A DNA stretch of 64,000 bases from positions 12,069 through 76,068 of the forward strand of contig JBAQNS010000009.1 in the NCBI GenBank assembly GCA_049304015.1, given 5' to 3'. A model generated the notes under the pieces. It did not search any database. It saw only the letters and a program-made list of their open reading frames with translations, and was not told where the DNA came from. Shown here piece after piece: positions 1-8,123 of the stretch. The position numbers and the translations under genes were made by a program. This stretch comes from JAIFWN01 sp049304015 (lineage in GTDB: Bacteria; Patescibacteriota; Minisyncoccia; Phycocordibacterales; Zambryskibacteraceae). Numbering within the stretch: position 1 is the stretch's first letter; each line of letters starts with the position of its first letter.

Positions 1-226
1 TTTGTGCATCTTCATCTCTGCCCTCTATAAGCACTCCAGTTGGGAAAAGTTGCCTAGCTACTAATTCTACCTCATTACCTGTTTCTATGATTGATTTCTC
101 GAATTCAGAAAGTTCCGACTTAAAGTATATGTCTGGTTTATGGATTTTGAGCCAGGTATTCTTAGGACAGTCTCTGTAGAGAATGTAATTTGTTTTCGAA
201 AGTGTGACTTGTCCTTTGGTAGTCAA
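1..226 (-). CDS. DUF2779 family protein, N-terminal fragment
   Basis: The 5' end of a minus-strand gene runs off the left edge of the window; about 75 codons are visible. The translation contains LSKTNYILYRDCPKNTWL and later SELSEFEKSIIETGNEVE, which I recognise as the opening of DUF2779 proteins common in Patescibacteria. That family has a conserved cysteine near the N terminus and resembles Cas4/RecB-type nucleases elsewhere, but the nuclease part is not visible here. No ATG is available, so I chose TTG at 226, directly after the stop of the upstream DsbA-like gene. The 2-base gap suggests co-transcription. The family is fairly sure, the start less so. Confidence 0.7.
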   Translation of the reverse strand, partial: MTTKGQVTLSKTNYILYRDCPKNTWLKIHKPDIYFKSELSEFEKSIIETGNEVELVARQLFPTGVLIEGRDEDAQ

Positions 227-228
227 TT

Positions 229-948
229 TTATTTTAGAAGAGCATCAATTGTGGCCTTAACCTGTTCGAATGGTTGAGCACCGTATATTGATGATTTATT
301 TCCAGACTTAGTAATTATTACTGAGAATGGTGTCCCTTGAGCTCCTGCAGCTCCTGCAGCAGTCACATCGTCTTGAACAGCCTTAGTAAACTTACCGCTC
401 GAAAGGCAGCTATTAAAGGCATTCACATTTACTCCAGCGAAACTTGCTAATTTTGGAAGCTCTGATTCGTCGAGAGTGTTGCCTGAATTTGTAGTGCTGA
501 ACAATTTATCAGTAAAGTCCCAGAAAGCTTTGTTGCCTCCAAGTTCATTCACACAGAGTGCAGCTTCTGATTCTTTTGGAGCTTTAGAGTGTAGTTGAGC
601 AATAGGGAATTGTCTGTAAACCCAAGCAACTTCGTCTGGTTTGTAGGCATTCATAACCTGAAGCATGGTGTTGTGGAAAGATTTGCAGAAAGGGCATTCA
701 TAATCAGAGTATTCAACTATAACTATCTTGGCATTTGGATTACCTACAATATTATCCTTTGAAGTGACTGGTTCAACTTGGCCAACTTGACCCGATGGTT
801 GTTGCTGTTGCTGCTGATTATTGTTAGAAGGAGCGGCCGCAATATTTTGTTGGCTGTTCTTGCCTCCTAAATATATGGCGAAGGCGATGAGTCCACCAGC
901 TATTATTATTGATAAAGGAATAATTAATGGGTTATCTTTTTTAATCAT
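229..948 (-). CDS. Membrane-anchored DsbA-family thiol oxidoreductase
   Basis: A 239-residue protein with a hydrophobic segment at about residues 8-28, a Gln/Asn-rich linker (about 38-55), then a DsbA-like thioredoxin fold. The active site is CPFC in EYSDYECPFCKSFH (about residue 85), and the cis-Pro loop GTPFSVII lies near the C terminus. The family oxidises or isomerises disulfides in exported proteins; this one should face outward from the cytoplasmic membrane. CPR genomes often carry such DsbA/BdbD-like proteins. No DsbB or VKOR partner is encoded in the window. It sits 2 bases upstream of the DUF2779 gene on the same strand. Confidence 0.9.
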   Translation of the reverse strand: MIKKDNPLIIPLSIIIAGGLIAFAIYLGGKNSQQNIAAAPSNNNQQQQQQPSGQVGQVEPVTSKDNIVGNPNAKIVIVEYSDYECPFCKSFHNTMLQVMNAYKPDEVAWVYRQFPIAQLHSKAPKESEAALCVNELGGNKAFWDFTDKLFSTTNSGNTLDESELPKLASFAGVNVNAFNSCLSSGKFTKAVQDDVTAAGAAGAQGTPFSVIITKSGNKSSIYGAQPFEQVKATIDALLK

Positions 949-1004
949 TTTTTAAAAATTAATTTGTATGCAGTGAATTATATCACGTATGTTAGAATGT
1001 AAAC

Positions 1005-1802
1005 ATGTCAATTTTCCACGCCATTATTTTAGGTATTGTAGAAGGCGCCACAGAATTTATTCCTGTTTCCTCATCTGGTCATTTAATACTGGCTCACAAA
1101 ATGTTTAATATTCAAGGCATAAACGATCTTGGTGTCGATGCTATATTCCAATTTGCTACAATCCTCGCAGTTTTGGTCTATTTTTGGTCAGATTTATGGC
1201 ATTTAATGATGGTTTTTATAAGGATGTGTATGAAGAAAATTGTGGCTGATGAAGATAAGATTATGATATACGCCATTATAGTAGGTACTATTCCTGCAGT
1301 TATTTTTGGGCTCTTTCTTGAGAAATATATGGAGACTATTTTTAGAAGTTCTCAATTAGTGGCCTGGACACTTATCATAGGGGCACTGGTTATGTATTTG
1401 GCAGAAAGATATGCAAAACAAAATAAGACTTTAACTACAAATAAGGGATTTATAATTGGTCTATTCCAGACATTAGCTCTTGTACCTGGGGTATCTCGTT
1501 CCGGAGCAACTATTTCTGGAGGGCTATTTTCTGGATTGACAAGAGAGTCAGCTACAAAATTTAGCTTTCTTCTATCTTTCCCTATAATTGTCGGCGCTGG
1601 TTTGAAATCTTTCTTAGATGTATATAAAACAGGAGAAATTGCCACTATTGGTTCTCTACCTTTAGGTATAGGTTTTTTGGTTTCGTTTTTTGTCGGGTTA
1701 GCTTCAATACATTTTCTTATTCAATACTTAAAAACCCACAAGTTAGATATCTTTATCTGGTATCGTGTTGTATTGGCTGTGTTAATTTTTGTTTTTCTCT
1801 AG
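1005..1802 (+). CDS. uppP: Undecaprenyl-diphosphatase (BacA/UppP)
   Basis: A 265-residue polytopic membrane protein. It carries both UppP signature motifs: EGATEFIPVSSSGHL near residue 13 and PGVSRSGATI followed by LLSFP near residue 160. The enzyme dephosphorylates undecaprenyl diphosphate on the outer face of the membrane so that the lipid carrier can be reused for peptidoglycan synthesis; ddl and mltG in this window belong to the same process. Length is normal for the family. A -10-like TAGAAT (993-998) ends 6 bases before ATG and no SD is present, so the mRNA is probably leaderless. It converges on and overlaps the exonuclease gene by 4 bases. Confidence 0.96.
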   Translation: MSIFHAIILGIVEGATEFIPVSSSGHLILAHKMFNIQGINDLGVDAIFQFATILAVLVYFWSDLWHLMMVFIRMCMKKIVADEDKIMIYAIIVGTIPAVIFGLFLEKYMETIFRSSQLVAWTLIIGALVMYLAERYAKQNKTLTTNKGFIIGLFQTLALVPGVSRSGATISGGLFSGLTRESATKFSFLLSFPIIVGAGLKSFLDVYKTGEIATIGSLPLGIGFLVSFFVGLASIHFLIQYLKTHKLDIFIWYRVVLAVLIFVFL

Positions 1803-2374
1803 AAGGGGAGAGTAAAGGTCAACTTGTTTTCATTCGGTTCTTCCCACTCTGAAGTATCTAATTTTATTTCATTGAGTACTCCTCCTTCTTTAAAAATAAG
1901 CTTGTTGTTTGCACGAGCATATTCATATACTTCCTTAGTTATCTTCACATCTTCAAGGCAATATTGACGAATTTTATCTATCTCACCCTTTTTCCACCAA
2001 ATGATGGCATCAAATCCTGACCCTGATTTATTTTTGCCTAATGTGCCTTCTGCTATTTGATCAAGCTTCATTCTACGTCCATAAGATTTCTGAATTTCCT
2101 TTAATATGTCCAATGATTTAATTTTGGTTAAGTCTCCTGGATAATATTTGTTCAATAATGGGATGTCAAAATGATCAGAATTATATCCAATAAGCATGTC
2201 AGCTCTCTCAAGTATTGGCCAAAGTTTCGGCAACTCGTCTTCTAAATAAGATGAATACGTATCTGTTTCTGAGTCATGAATACAGACAATTGATATGTCC
2301 AAAAGCGATGGGTCGTTTTTCCCCACGTCAGCAAATACATTTTTTGTTTCTATATCAAAAACTATTTTACGCAT
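1799..2374 (-). CDS. RNase H-fold 3'-5' exonuclease-like protein (YprB type)
   Basis: A 191-residue protein opening with the DEDD-exonuclease motif I, FDIETKN. It continues with IGYNSDHFDIPLL (motif II, Asp) and YCLEDVKITKEVYEY (motif III, with Asp), as in the YprB/RNase_H_2 group of predicted nucleases. All acidic metal ligands expected for a DnaQ-like fold appear present, so it is likely active on single-stranded nucleic acid; the substrate cannot be told from sequence. Its start lies inside hisS (13-base overlap), so the two are translationally coupled. Confidence 0.8.
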   Translation of the reverse strand: MRKIVFDIETKNVFADVGKNDPSLLDISIVCIHDSETDTYSSYLEDELPKLWPILERADMLIGYNSDHFDIPLLNKYYPGDLTKIKSLDILKEIQKSYGRRMKLDQIAEGTLGKNKSGSGFDAIIWWKKGEIDKIRQYCLEDVKITKEVYEYARANNKLIFKEGGVLNEIKLDTSEWEEPNENKLTFTLPF

Positions 2375-3435
2375 GCAGAAATTTCACTTGGCTTTACTAG
2401 TTTTTCTTCTCCTGTACCTAGATTTTTTAGTTTATAGGTTCCAGATTTAACTTCCTCATCACCAATTACTATTATGTACGGTACTCTGTGTTTATCTGCT
2501 GTTTTTATTTGGTCTCCAATCTTGCGGTCACTAAAATCTATAGACACATTTACACCATCAGCACGCAAGATATCAGCTAATTTCTCAGCTTCTAGGACAA
2601 AATCAAGTGAGAGAAGAGCAATATATAAATTTGTAGTTGATTTATAGTCAGGTAATAAATTATGTGTCTCAAGGAAATCTTTTATTGTCACATCTCCAGC
2701 CCCGAAACCAACTGCAGGGACATCATCATGGGAGAAAAGGTCTATAAGGTTGTCGTACCTTCCACCACCAAGGATTGAACGAGGATTTGTAGAGTTGGTG
2801 TCAAACAATTCAAAAACCACACCAGTATAATAAGCTTGTCCACGAGCCAAAGTTTCGTCAATTCTCATATTATTTATACCTTCTTTGTTTAATTCAGAAA
2901 TAACCTTATTCAATTCCTCAACTGTTGAATGACTGTTTAATCTAATCTCAAAGTCACTATCTGTAGCACCAAAATTAAGCATAATTCTATAGGCAATTTT
3001 AATTATTTCTACATCCGCCATAAAATTCTTTGCTCCGAATATATCCACGTTCAGTTGCCAGTGTTCACGTAGGCGACCGCGCTGTGGCGCTTCGTATCTA
3101 AAAAGATTAGGAATTGAATACCAACGAAGAGGGAAACCAAGGTCCCTTTTGTGGGCAGCAACCATACGAGCCACAGTTGGGGTCATCTCAGGTCGAAGGG
3201 TAACCTCTCTTTCACCTCGATCAATAAAAGTGAAAGTTTGTTCCTTGACTATTTCCTCGCCGGATTTTTCTTTATATATTTCTGATGGTTCGAGGATTGA
3301 TGCTCCGTATTCTACATAACCAAAGCTTTCTATGGTGCTTCTCCAAACACTAAAAATGTAGCTTTGGACAAATTGGTCTTCTGGATAAAAATCTCTAACT
3401 CCCTTATATGAATCTGTGCTTAGTTTATTAGACAT
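2362..3435 (-). CDS. hisS: Histidine--tRNA ligase (compact form)
   Basis: Class II synthetase charging tRNA-His. Visible are YKGVRDFYPED at the N terminus, class II motif 2 (LRWYSIPNLFRYEAPQRGR), the His-specific motif ARGQAYYTGVVFE, motif 3 around GGGRYDNL and VGFGAGDV, and a C-terminal anticodon-binding domain. At 357 residues it is about 60-70 shorter than usual: between the motif-2 half and ARGQAYYTG only a short linker remains where an insertion domain normally sits. The RGxxYYTG motif argues against HisZ. I start at ATG 3435, because a TATACT box lies 6 bases upstream on this strand (leaderless pattern), rather than at the TTG two codons earlier. Confidence 0.95.
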   Translation of the reverse strand: MSNKLSTDSYKGVRDFYPEDQFVQSYIFSVWRSTIESFGYVEYGASILEPSEIYKEKSGEEIVKEQTFTFIDRGEREVTLRPEMTPTVARMVAAHKRDLGFPLRWYSIPNLFRYEAPQRGRLREHWQLNVDIFGAKNFMADVEIIKIAYRIMLNFGATDSDFEIRLNSHSTVEELNKVISELNKEGINNMRIDETLARGQAYYTGVVFELFDTNSTNPRSILGGGRYDNLIDLFSHDDVPAVGFGAGDVTIKDFLETHNLLPDYKSTTNLYIALLSLDFVLEAEKLADILRADGVNVSIDFSDRKIGDQIKTADKHRVPYIIVIGDEEVKSGTYKLKNLGTGEEKLVKPSEISACVK

Positions 3436-3499
3436 AGACAAAGTATAACAGATTATTTATAGTGGGTTAAGAAGTTCAAAATTTGACCAGGAGGTTGTT

Positions 3500-3670
3500 T
3501 TGGGCACAAGGAATGGTGGCTTTGATGATGATGAGTTTGATACTGGACCCATCTTCTCACCTGTGACTATCATCTTCATAGTGGTGGTGGTCATAATGCT
3601 CGTTTTCACAGCGCTCAAGCCAACCCAAGCGCCGGTGTGTGTGCCAACTGCCACGCATCATTGCAAGTAG
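3500..3670 (+). CDS. Small single-pass membrane protein (56 aa)
   Basis: A short gene starting at TTG 3500, preceded by a strong AGGAGG with 5-base spacing (3489-3494) and followed at once by an intrinsic terminator. The product is a Gly/Asp-rich N terminus (GGFDDDEFDTG), one hydrophobic helix (VTIIFIVVVVIMLVF, about residues 22-36), and a tail with two cysteines and a His pair. GC content is higher than in the flanking genes. SD, ORF and terminator together make a real gene likely. Function unknown; the reverse-strand ORF here is judged a shadow. Confidence 0.6.
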   Translation: MGTRNGGFDDDEFDTGPIFSPVTIIFIVVVVIMLVFTALKPTQAPVCVPTATHHCK

Positions 3671-3699
3671 CCTATCTGCTGTTCGGATAGGTTTTTTTT
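3671..3699 (+). terminator. Intrinsic terminator after the small membrane protein
   Basis: CCTATC (3671-3676) pairs with GATAGG (3686-3691) around a 9-base loop, followed by eight T residues. It starts right after the stop codon at 3670. Confidence 0.85.
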
Positions 3700-3714
3700 A
3701 TATAGAATGCGTTT

Positions 3715-4464
3715 ATGGAAACAAAAGTTCTAACCCTTTATAAAAACCTTGGAGAGACACCACTTGAATGCATTGAACGCTTTCGGTTGGATAATCCAGA
3801 ATATAAGGATACAAAGATGACTTATCTTGGGCGACTAGACCCAATGGCTGAAGGATTGCTTCTAATACTTGCAGGGAATACTAAAGAGAGAGAAGTATAT
3901 CTTTCTATGGATAAAGCATATGAATTTGAAGTACTTTGGGGCTTTGAGACAGATACTTATGATGTATTAGGGCTTATTAGTGCAGGTTCTGGAATGGTGC
4001 CACATAAGATTGAACAAAGAATACCAAGCTTATTAGACACTATAAGAAACAAAAAACTTCAATCATATCCTCCATATTCATCCAAGACAGTAGAAGGTAA
4101 ACCTTTGTTTCAATGGTCTAGAGAAAGGAAAATAGAAGAAATTGATGTGCCAGAGAGAGGAATTAAAATATTCTCTATTGAACACTTGGACACAAGATTA
4201 ATCTCAAAAGATGTGTTATTAGAAGAAATCAAGAGAAAAGTAAATTTAGTTAAAGGTGATTTTCGTCAGCAGGATATTTTAGACAGATGGGGTAATTTTC
4301 TAATGGAATCCAAAGAGAAAAATTTCTATATATCAAAATTTAAAGCCAGTGTCAGTAGTGGTACGTATATACGTGGGCTTGCTCATGAGATGGGTAAATA
4401 CTTTGAAGTTGGGGCTATAGCCTTTTGGATAAAACGAACGAGAGTCGGGGAATACATTTTATGA
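3715..4464 (+). CDS. truB: tRNA pseudouridine(55) synthase TruB
   Basis: A 249-residue pseudouridine synthase making pseudouridine 55 in the tRNA T loop. The catalytic motif is YLGRLDPMAEGLLL (about residues 37-50), with the nucleophilic Asp in GRLD; YPPYSSKTVEGKPL and SSGTYIRGLAHEMG are the usual later TruB motifs. The C-terminal PUA domain of longer TruBs is missing, which is common in small genomes. A TAGAAT box ends 6 bases before ATG. One tRNA-Ala in this window (25229) lacks the T55 target. Confidence 0.93.
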   Translation: METKVLTLYKNLGETPLECIERFRLDNPEYKDTKMTYLGRLDPMAEGLLLILAGNTKEREVYLSMDKAYEFEVLWGFETDTYDVLGLISAGSGMVPHKIEQRIPSLLDTIRNKKLQSYPPYSSKTVEGKPLFQWSRERKIEEIDVPERGIKIFSIEHLDTRLISKDVLLEEIKRKVNLVKGDFRQQDILDRWGNFLMESKEKNFYISKFKASVSSGTYIRGLAHEMGKYFEVGAIAFWIKRTRVGEYIL

Positions 4465-4469
4465 AAATA

Positions 4470-4488
4470 CCCATCATGATCTGATGGG
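4470..4488 (-). terminator. Hairpin terminator of the response-regulator gene
   Basis: CCCATCA (4470-4476) pairs with TGATGGG (4482-4488) with a 5-base loop. Read on the minus strand it is followed by TATTTTCAT. It includes the stop codon of the response-regulator gene. Confidence 0.6.
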
Positions 4489-4869
4489 CGGGATGTTGTT
4501 TTGGACGAGGATTGATTCAATTCGATTCCCAAGCTCACTAAGTTTGAACGGTTTACTGAGTAGGTGTCTATCAGTAATACCAAACTGAGAAAGATGTTCC
4601 ATCTCATAAATCTGAAGAGAGCCAGAGATGATTAGCACTGGGATGTGTCTATTAGCTGAATCCTGTCGAATTAGCCGTATTAACTCACCACCATTCTTAC
4701 CAGGCATCTCCCAGTCAGTGATCACGAAGTGTATTTCGCGCTCTTGAATGATGTCTGCTGCCTCGTCTACAGAAGAAGCTTCGATTATCTGGGAATGGCC
4801 CATAATATTAAGAGCCTTGATGATAAGTCTTCGAAGAAATGACTCATCATCTACTAGCAAGATTCTCAT
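4474..4869 (-). CDS. Single-domain response regulator (CheY-like receiver)
   Basis: 131 residues forming one receiver domain: acidic pair in LLVDDES (about 5-9), phospho-acceptor Asp in FVITDWEMPGKNG (about 53), conserved Ser in LIISGS and Lys in LLSKPF. There is no output domain, so it should signal by protein contact. No histidine kinase gene is in the window, making it an orphan here. The ATG is preceded by AGGA on the minus strand and the gene ends in a hairpin, unlike the leaderless neighbours; base composition is also somewhat GC-richer. Confidence 0.92.
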   Translation of the reverse strand: MRILLVDDESFLRRLIIKALNIMGHSQIIEASSVDEAADIIQEREIHFVITDWEMPGKNGGELIRLIRQDSANRHIPVLIISGSLQIYEMEHLSQFGITDRHLLSKPFKLSELGNRIESILVQNNIPPIRS

Positions 4870-4937
4870 AATGTCGTCCTAGTTTGGGTGTACGAAATTC
4901 TCTGTAGACTTTACAGAAAATATGGCTATATGTCAAG

Positions 4938-6740
4938 CTATTTTAAGTCTTTTCTCAAAGCTTTTGAACGTTCCTGTTGAGTGAGAAACTGTTTGCGTAA
5001 ACGAGTTGAGGTAGGAGTAATTTCAATATATTCATCTTCGTTCATGATTTCCATGGCTCTTTCTATAGTTAATGTCCAAGCAGGCACAAGAAAGATTGAA
5101 TCATCACTTCCTGAAGCGCGCATATTAGTGAGCTGCTTACCTTTGGTAGGGTTCACATATAAATCTTCACCTTTTGAGGTGTTGCCTATAACTTGTCCCT
5201 CATATACTTCGGTACTCGGTCCAATATACAAAACTCCACGTTGTTGAAGGTTGTCGAGTGAAAAGGCGAGAACTTTTCCATTTTCCATTGAGACCATAGC
5301 TCCCACATGTTTATGTTTTATTTCTCCAGCATAATCTTTGAAGGCGGTGAAGCGTGAGGAGAAAATACCCAAGCCTCGAGTGTCCACTACGAATTGTCCG
5401 CGGTATCCAAGTAGTCCTCGGGTGGGTGCCTCTAGAATTAAACGAGTTTGTCCGTGTTCAGTTTTCATATCCATAAGAATAGCTCTTCTTTCTGTGAGTT
5501 TAGAAATCACTCCACCACTGGCTTCCTCAGGTACATCAATGACTACTTCTTCATAAGGTTCAAGTTTCTTACCATTTTCTTCTTTGATGATTACATGAGG
5601 TTGAGAAACCTGCACCTCAAAACCTTCTCGTCTCATATTTTCAAGTAAGATGGCAATGTGAAGTTCTCCACGACCAAAGACTGTTAATTCTTCGTTTGAA
5701 GAAAAATCCACTTTGAGCCCCACGTTCACCTCGAGTTCTCGTTCAAGTCTCTCTCTAATCTGTCTACCAGTTACGTATTTACCCTCTCGTCCTGCGAATG
5801 GGGAATCGTTAACAAAGAAGTTTAGAGAAATAGTTGGTTCATCTACATTAATGGCGGGTAGGGCCTCTATAGAATCAGAACCTCCAATGGTGTCTCCGAT
5901 GTATATCTCAGGCAATCCAGCAATCATGCAAATATCGCCAGCAATGGCGAATTCATTTTCTATTCTCTTTATACCCTCAAAAGTGAAGAGTTTAGTAATC
6001 TTGCCTTTATATGAAGTGCCATCAGTCTTTTTTACCCAAACTTCTTGTCCATTTTTTATAGTACCTTCATAGACACGAGCAATAGCTAACCGACCAAGGA
6101 AATTATCATAAGCAAGATTAAATGGTTGCAGACGCACAACTGCTTCAGTATTTTGAGGGGCAGGGGGTACGTGTTCTAGAACAACATCGAGTAGAGGTGC
6201 GAGGCCGTTTGAACCAGTAGGGAATTCATCAGATAGATTTTTCTTGGCTACACCCTCACGCCCGATGGCATACACAGTAGGGAAATCAATCTGTTCATTA
6301 TTGGCTCCAAGTTCAAGGAAAAGTTCGAGAACCATCTCATGTACTGCCTCAGGTCGAGCCGCAGGTTTATCAATTTTATTTATAACTACAATAGGTTTAA
6401 GTCCGAGTTCAAGAGATTTTTTGAGTACGAAACGGGTTTGAGGCATTGGGCCTTCCTGAGCATCTACTACTAGGAGCACTGTGTCTATGGAGCGAAGCAC
6501 TCGTTCTACTTCTGAACCGAAGTCTGAGTGTCCTGGAGTGTCTACGATGTTTATCTTTGTATCTCTATAAAAAATTGAGGTGTTCTTAGAATAAATGGTG
6601 ATTCCTCGTTCCTTCTCCAAATCATTGGAGTCCATGGACACACCTTCCTCGACCATACCTGTCTGACGCATCAAAGCATCGGTCAAGGTTGTCTTGCCGT
6701 GGTCTACGTGAGCGATAATTGCAATATTGCGGATTTCCAT
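4938..6740 (-). CDS. typA: Ribosome-associated GTPase TypA/BipA
   Basis: A 600-residue translational GTPase. G1 is AHVDHGKTTL (about 9-18), G2 ERGITI, G3 DTPGHSDF and G4 NKID, followed by EF-G-like domains and the TypA-specific C-terminal region. BipA acts on the ribosome in stress and in 50S assembly. I start at MEIRNIAIIAHVDHGK (6740) rather than five codons earlier, since the family begins this way. Just upstream (minus strand) is a 4-bp hairpin, CGGC/GCCG, followed by TTTTT, a weak possible attenuator. Confidence 0.96.
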   Translation of the reverse strand: MEIRNIAIIAHVDHGKTTLTDALMRQTGMVEEGVSMDSNDLEKERGITIYSKNTSIFYRDTKINIVDTPGHSDFGSEVERVLRSIDTVLLVVDAQEGPMPQTRFVLKKSLELGLKPIVVINKIDKPAARPEAVHEMVLELFLELGANNEQIDFPTVYAIGREGVAKKNLSDEFPTGSNGLAPLLDVVLEHVPPAPQNTEAVVRLQPFNLAYDNFLGRLAIARVYEGTIKNGQEVWVKKTDGTSYKGKITKLFTFEGIKRIENEFAIAGDICMIAGLPEIYIGDTIGGSDSIEALPAINVDEPTISLNFFVNDSPFAGREGKYVTGRQIRERLERELEVNVGLKVDFSSNEELTVFGRGELHIAILLENMRREGFEVQVSQPHVIIKEENGKKLEPYEEVVIDVPEEASGGVISKLTERRAILMDMKTEHGQTRLILEAPTRGLLGYRGQFVVDTRGLGIFSSRFTAFKDYAGEIKHKHVGAMVSMENGKVLAFSLDNLQQRGVLYIGPSTEVYEGQVIGNTSKGEDLYVNPTKGKQLTNMRASGSDDSIFLVPAWTLTIERAMEIMNEDEYIEITPTSTRLRKQFLTQQERSKALRKDLK

Positions 6741-6864
6741 AATAAAAACGGCCAATGCCGAGAGAAACTATTAAATCACAAAAAACATAAAAGAGCAATG
6801 AAGTTTTCCACCATTATTATAAGTTACCCACAATTAATACACAGGTTCTGCACCAAATGACCAT

Positions 6865-6893
6865 TTGCACTACATTGACTTTCGTAGTATAGG
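6865..6893 (+). promoter_or_regulatory. Sigma70-type promoter for the candidate 6S-like RNA
   Basis: TTGCAC (6865-6870), a 17-base spacer, and TATAGG (6888-6893) on the plus strand, in a gap flanked by two minus-strand genes. The expected start of transcription is near 6900. Confidence 0.5.
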
Positions 6894-6899
6894 GTCGAC

Positions 6900-7067
6900 A
6901 ATTAATATACTCAGTCCTTATGAGGAGCACCAACAATAGATAAAAGTCTCGCTTTGTCGGGAGTTATGAACTCGATTAGAGACAATAATACTTTAAATTA
7001 GTGGTCGCTTCCTAAAAAAAGGAGTGAGCTGCAACACCAAGGCCCTTCGCTAAATGCGGGGGCTTTT
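6900..7067 (+). ncRNA. Candidate small structured RNA, 6S-like architecture
   Basis: The gap 6741-7070 has no convincing ORF, but holds a plus-strand promoter and an intrinsic terminator although both flanking genes are on the minus strand. In between, GGAGCACC (6923-6930) can pair with GGTCGCTTCC (about 7003-7012, two bulges). GTCTC pairs with GAGAC, enclosing an inner GAGT/ACTC hairpin. The two helices are separated by long AT-rich single strands on both sides, giving closing stem, large central bubble and apical stem, as in 6S RNA, the regulator of sigma70 RNA polymerase. The length of about 168 nt also fits. This is inference from pairing by eye; no sequence signature confirms it. Confidence 0.42.
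7042..7067 (+). terminator. Intrinsic terminator ending the 6900-7067 transcript
   Basis: GCCCTTCGC (7042-7050) pairs with GCGGGGGC (7056-7063) with one bulged base and a TAAAT loop, followed by TTTT. On the minus strand no T tract follows, so it serves plus-strand transcription. Confidence 0.65.
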
Positions 7068-7070
7068 GGT

Positions 7071-7619
7071 TTATTTCACTTCCACTAATAAACCTTTTGA
7101 ATATATGTAGGTTTTAGTAATACTCAAAGTTGGTTCGGCAGACATTGGTTCATTGGTTCTTCTGTCTAAATAAGTGAGTGATATCAGTCCATTTTTTATA
7201 GTGATAGTTTTTGGTTCTACTCTGTCTCCAACAAAGATTGCATTGGTGCCAAAGTACTTTAGTGGTGCAGAAACAAACCCTGCAATATATACAAACAATC
7301 CTGAACCAGCACCATCTTGTACTAGAACCACAACAGCATCTTCCTTTTTATCATTATTTAGGTCTCCAAATCCCACAATGTCTGTAAGTGATGTTTCTAC
7401 TACTGCGGAACTTTTGTCTACTTGCTTTTCATTGACTCCATCTTTAAGTGTTAATGCACCATCTTCAAAATCAAATGTGGCATTTGATGGATCAGGGTGA
7501 GTAAGTAATGCTTGGTTTGTAACATCGGTCGCAGTTGGGGCTTTAGATGTCTTGTTGTACAAAAACCAAATACCTAAAACAATTAGGACCACTACAACGA
7601 TTTTTAAGAGTGTTTTCAT
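7071..7619 (-). CDS. Exported or membrane-anchored hypothetical protein (FG-GAP-like motif)
   Basis: 182 residues with an N-terminal hydrophobic anchor (KTLLKIVVVVLIVLGIWFLY) and an extracytoplasmic domain. A stretch DIVGFGDLNNDKKEDAVVVL resembles the Asp-rich calcium-binding loop of FG-GAP/integrin-like repeats, but only one is seen. I do not recognise a named family. A TATACT box ends 6 bases before ATG on the minus strand, overlapping the divergent promoter of the next gene. Confidence 0.75.
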   Translation of the reverse strand: MKTLLKIVVVVLIVLGIWFLYNKTSKAPTATDVTNQALLTHPDPSNATFDFEDGALTLKDGVNEKQVDKSSAVVETSLTDIVGFGDLNNDKKEDAVVVLVQDGAGSGLFVYIAGFVSAPLKYFGTNAIFVGDRVEPKTITIKNGLISLTYLDRRTNEPMSAEPTLSITKTYIYSKGLLVEVK

Positions 7620-7654
7620 GCTTCAAGTATACCAAAAAAAGGTATAATTGTTTA

Positions 7655-7939
7655 ATGGAAAATATAACAATAATATTTGATATAGCCATTGCAATAATTT
7701 CTGTTTTAGTTTTAATTAAATTAACAGGATATGGTGGAATTATCGGCCAAACATTACAAAAAATTGGCTATGGGATTGTGATTATTGGAGTTTCCCAATT
7801 AGTGGAAACAATAGGTCTTTATATATTGGGAAATAAAATGAGCGAAGTTGATATTCTTCATTTTTTTCACCGTTTAATTTTACTAATTGGGGTATTGCTT
7901 GTTTATTCTGGATTCAAAAAATTAATGACGAAAGGATAG
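7655..7939 (+). CDS. Small membrane protein (94 aa)
   Basis: An integral membrane protein with about three hydrophobic helices (IIFDIAIAIISVLVLI; YGIVIIGVSQLVETIGLYIL; LILLIGVLLVYSG). The start was set at ATG 7655 because TATAAT (7643-7648) ends 6 bases before it; longer in-frame starts would lie upstream of the promoter, in the divergent gene. No family recognised. It converges on the tRNA-Asn gene. Confidence 0.75.
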   Translation: MENITIIFDIAIAIISVLVLIKLTGYGGIIGQTLQKIGYGIVIIGVSQLVETIGLYILGNKMSEVDILHFFHRLILLIGVLLVYSGFKKLMTKG

Positions 7940-7943
7940 TTTT

Positions 7944-8019
7944 TGGCTCCGCGACCAGGGCTCGAACCTGGGACATCCTCCTTAACAGGGAGGCGCTCTA
8001 CCGACTGAGCTATCGCGGA
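7944..8019 (-). tRNA. tRNA-Asn (GTT)
   Basis: On the minus strand a full cloverleaf: acceptor TCCGCGA/TCGCGGA, D arm AGCTCAGTCGGTAGAGC, anticodon arm CTCCC-TGTTAAG-GAGG with anticodon GTT, T arm CCAGG-TTCGAGC-CCTGG, discriminator G, and an encoded CCA (7944-7946). Confidence 0.95.
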
Positions 8020-8123
8020 ATGTTCTGATGATATCAAATATACTGATTCAAGCAAATATTTTCTACATATATACTGCAGACAATTACTCTGATTGTGGGG
8101 TAAACTAAAGTACAATTAATGCT

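Noticed and set aside
3457..3654. Minus-strand ORF of 65 codons
   Set aside because: It is the shadow of the plus-strand small membrane protein, which has a strong SD, a membrane helix and a terminator.
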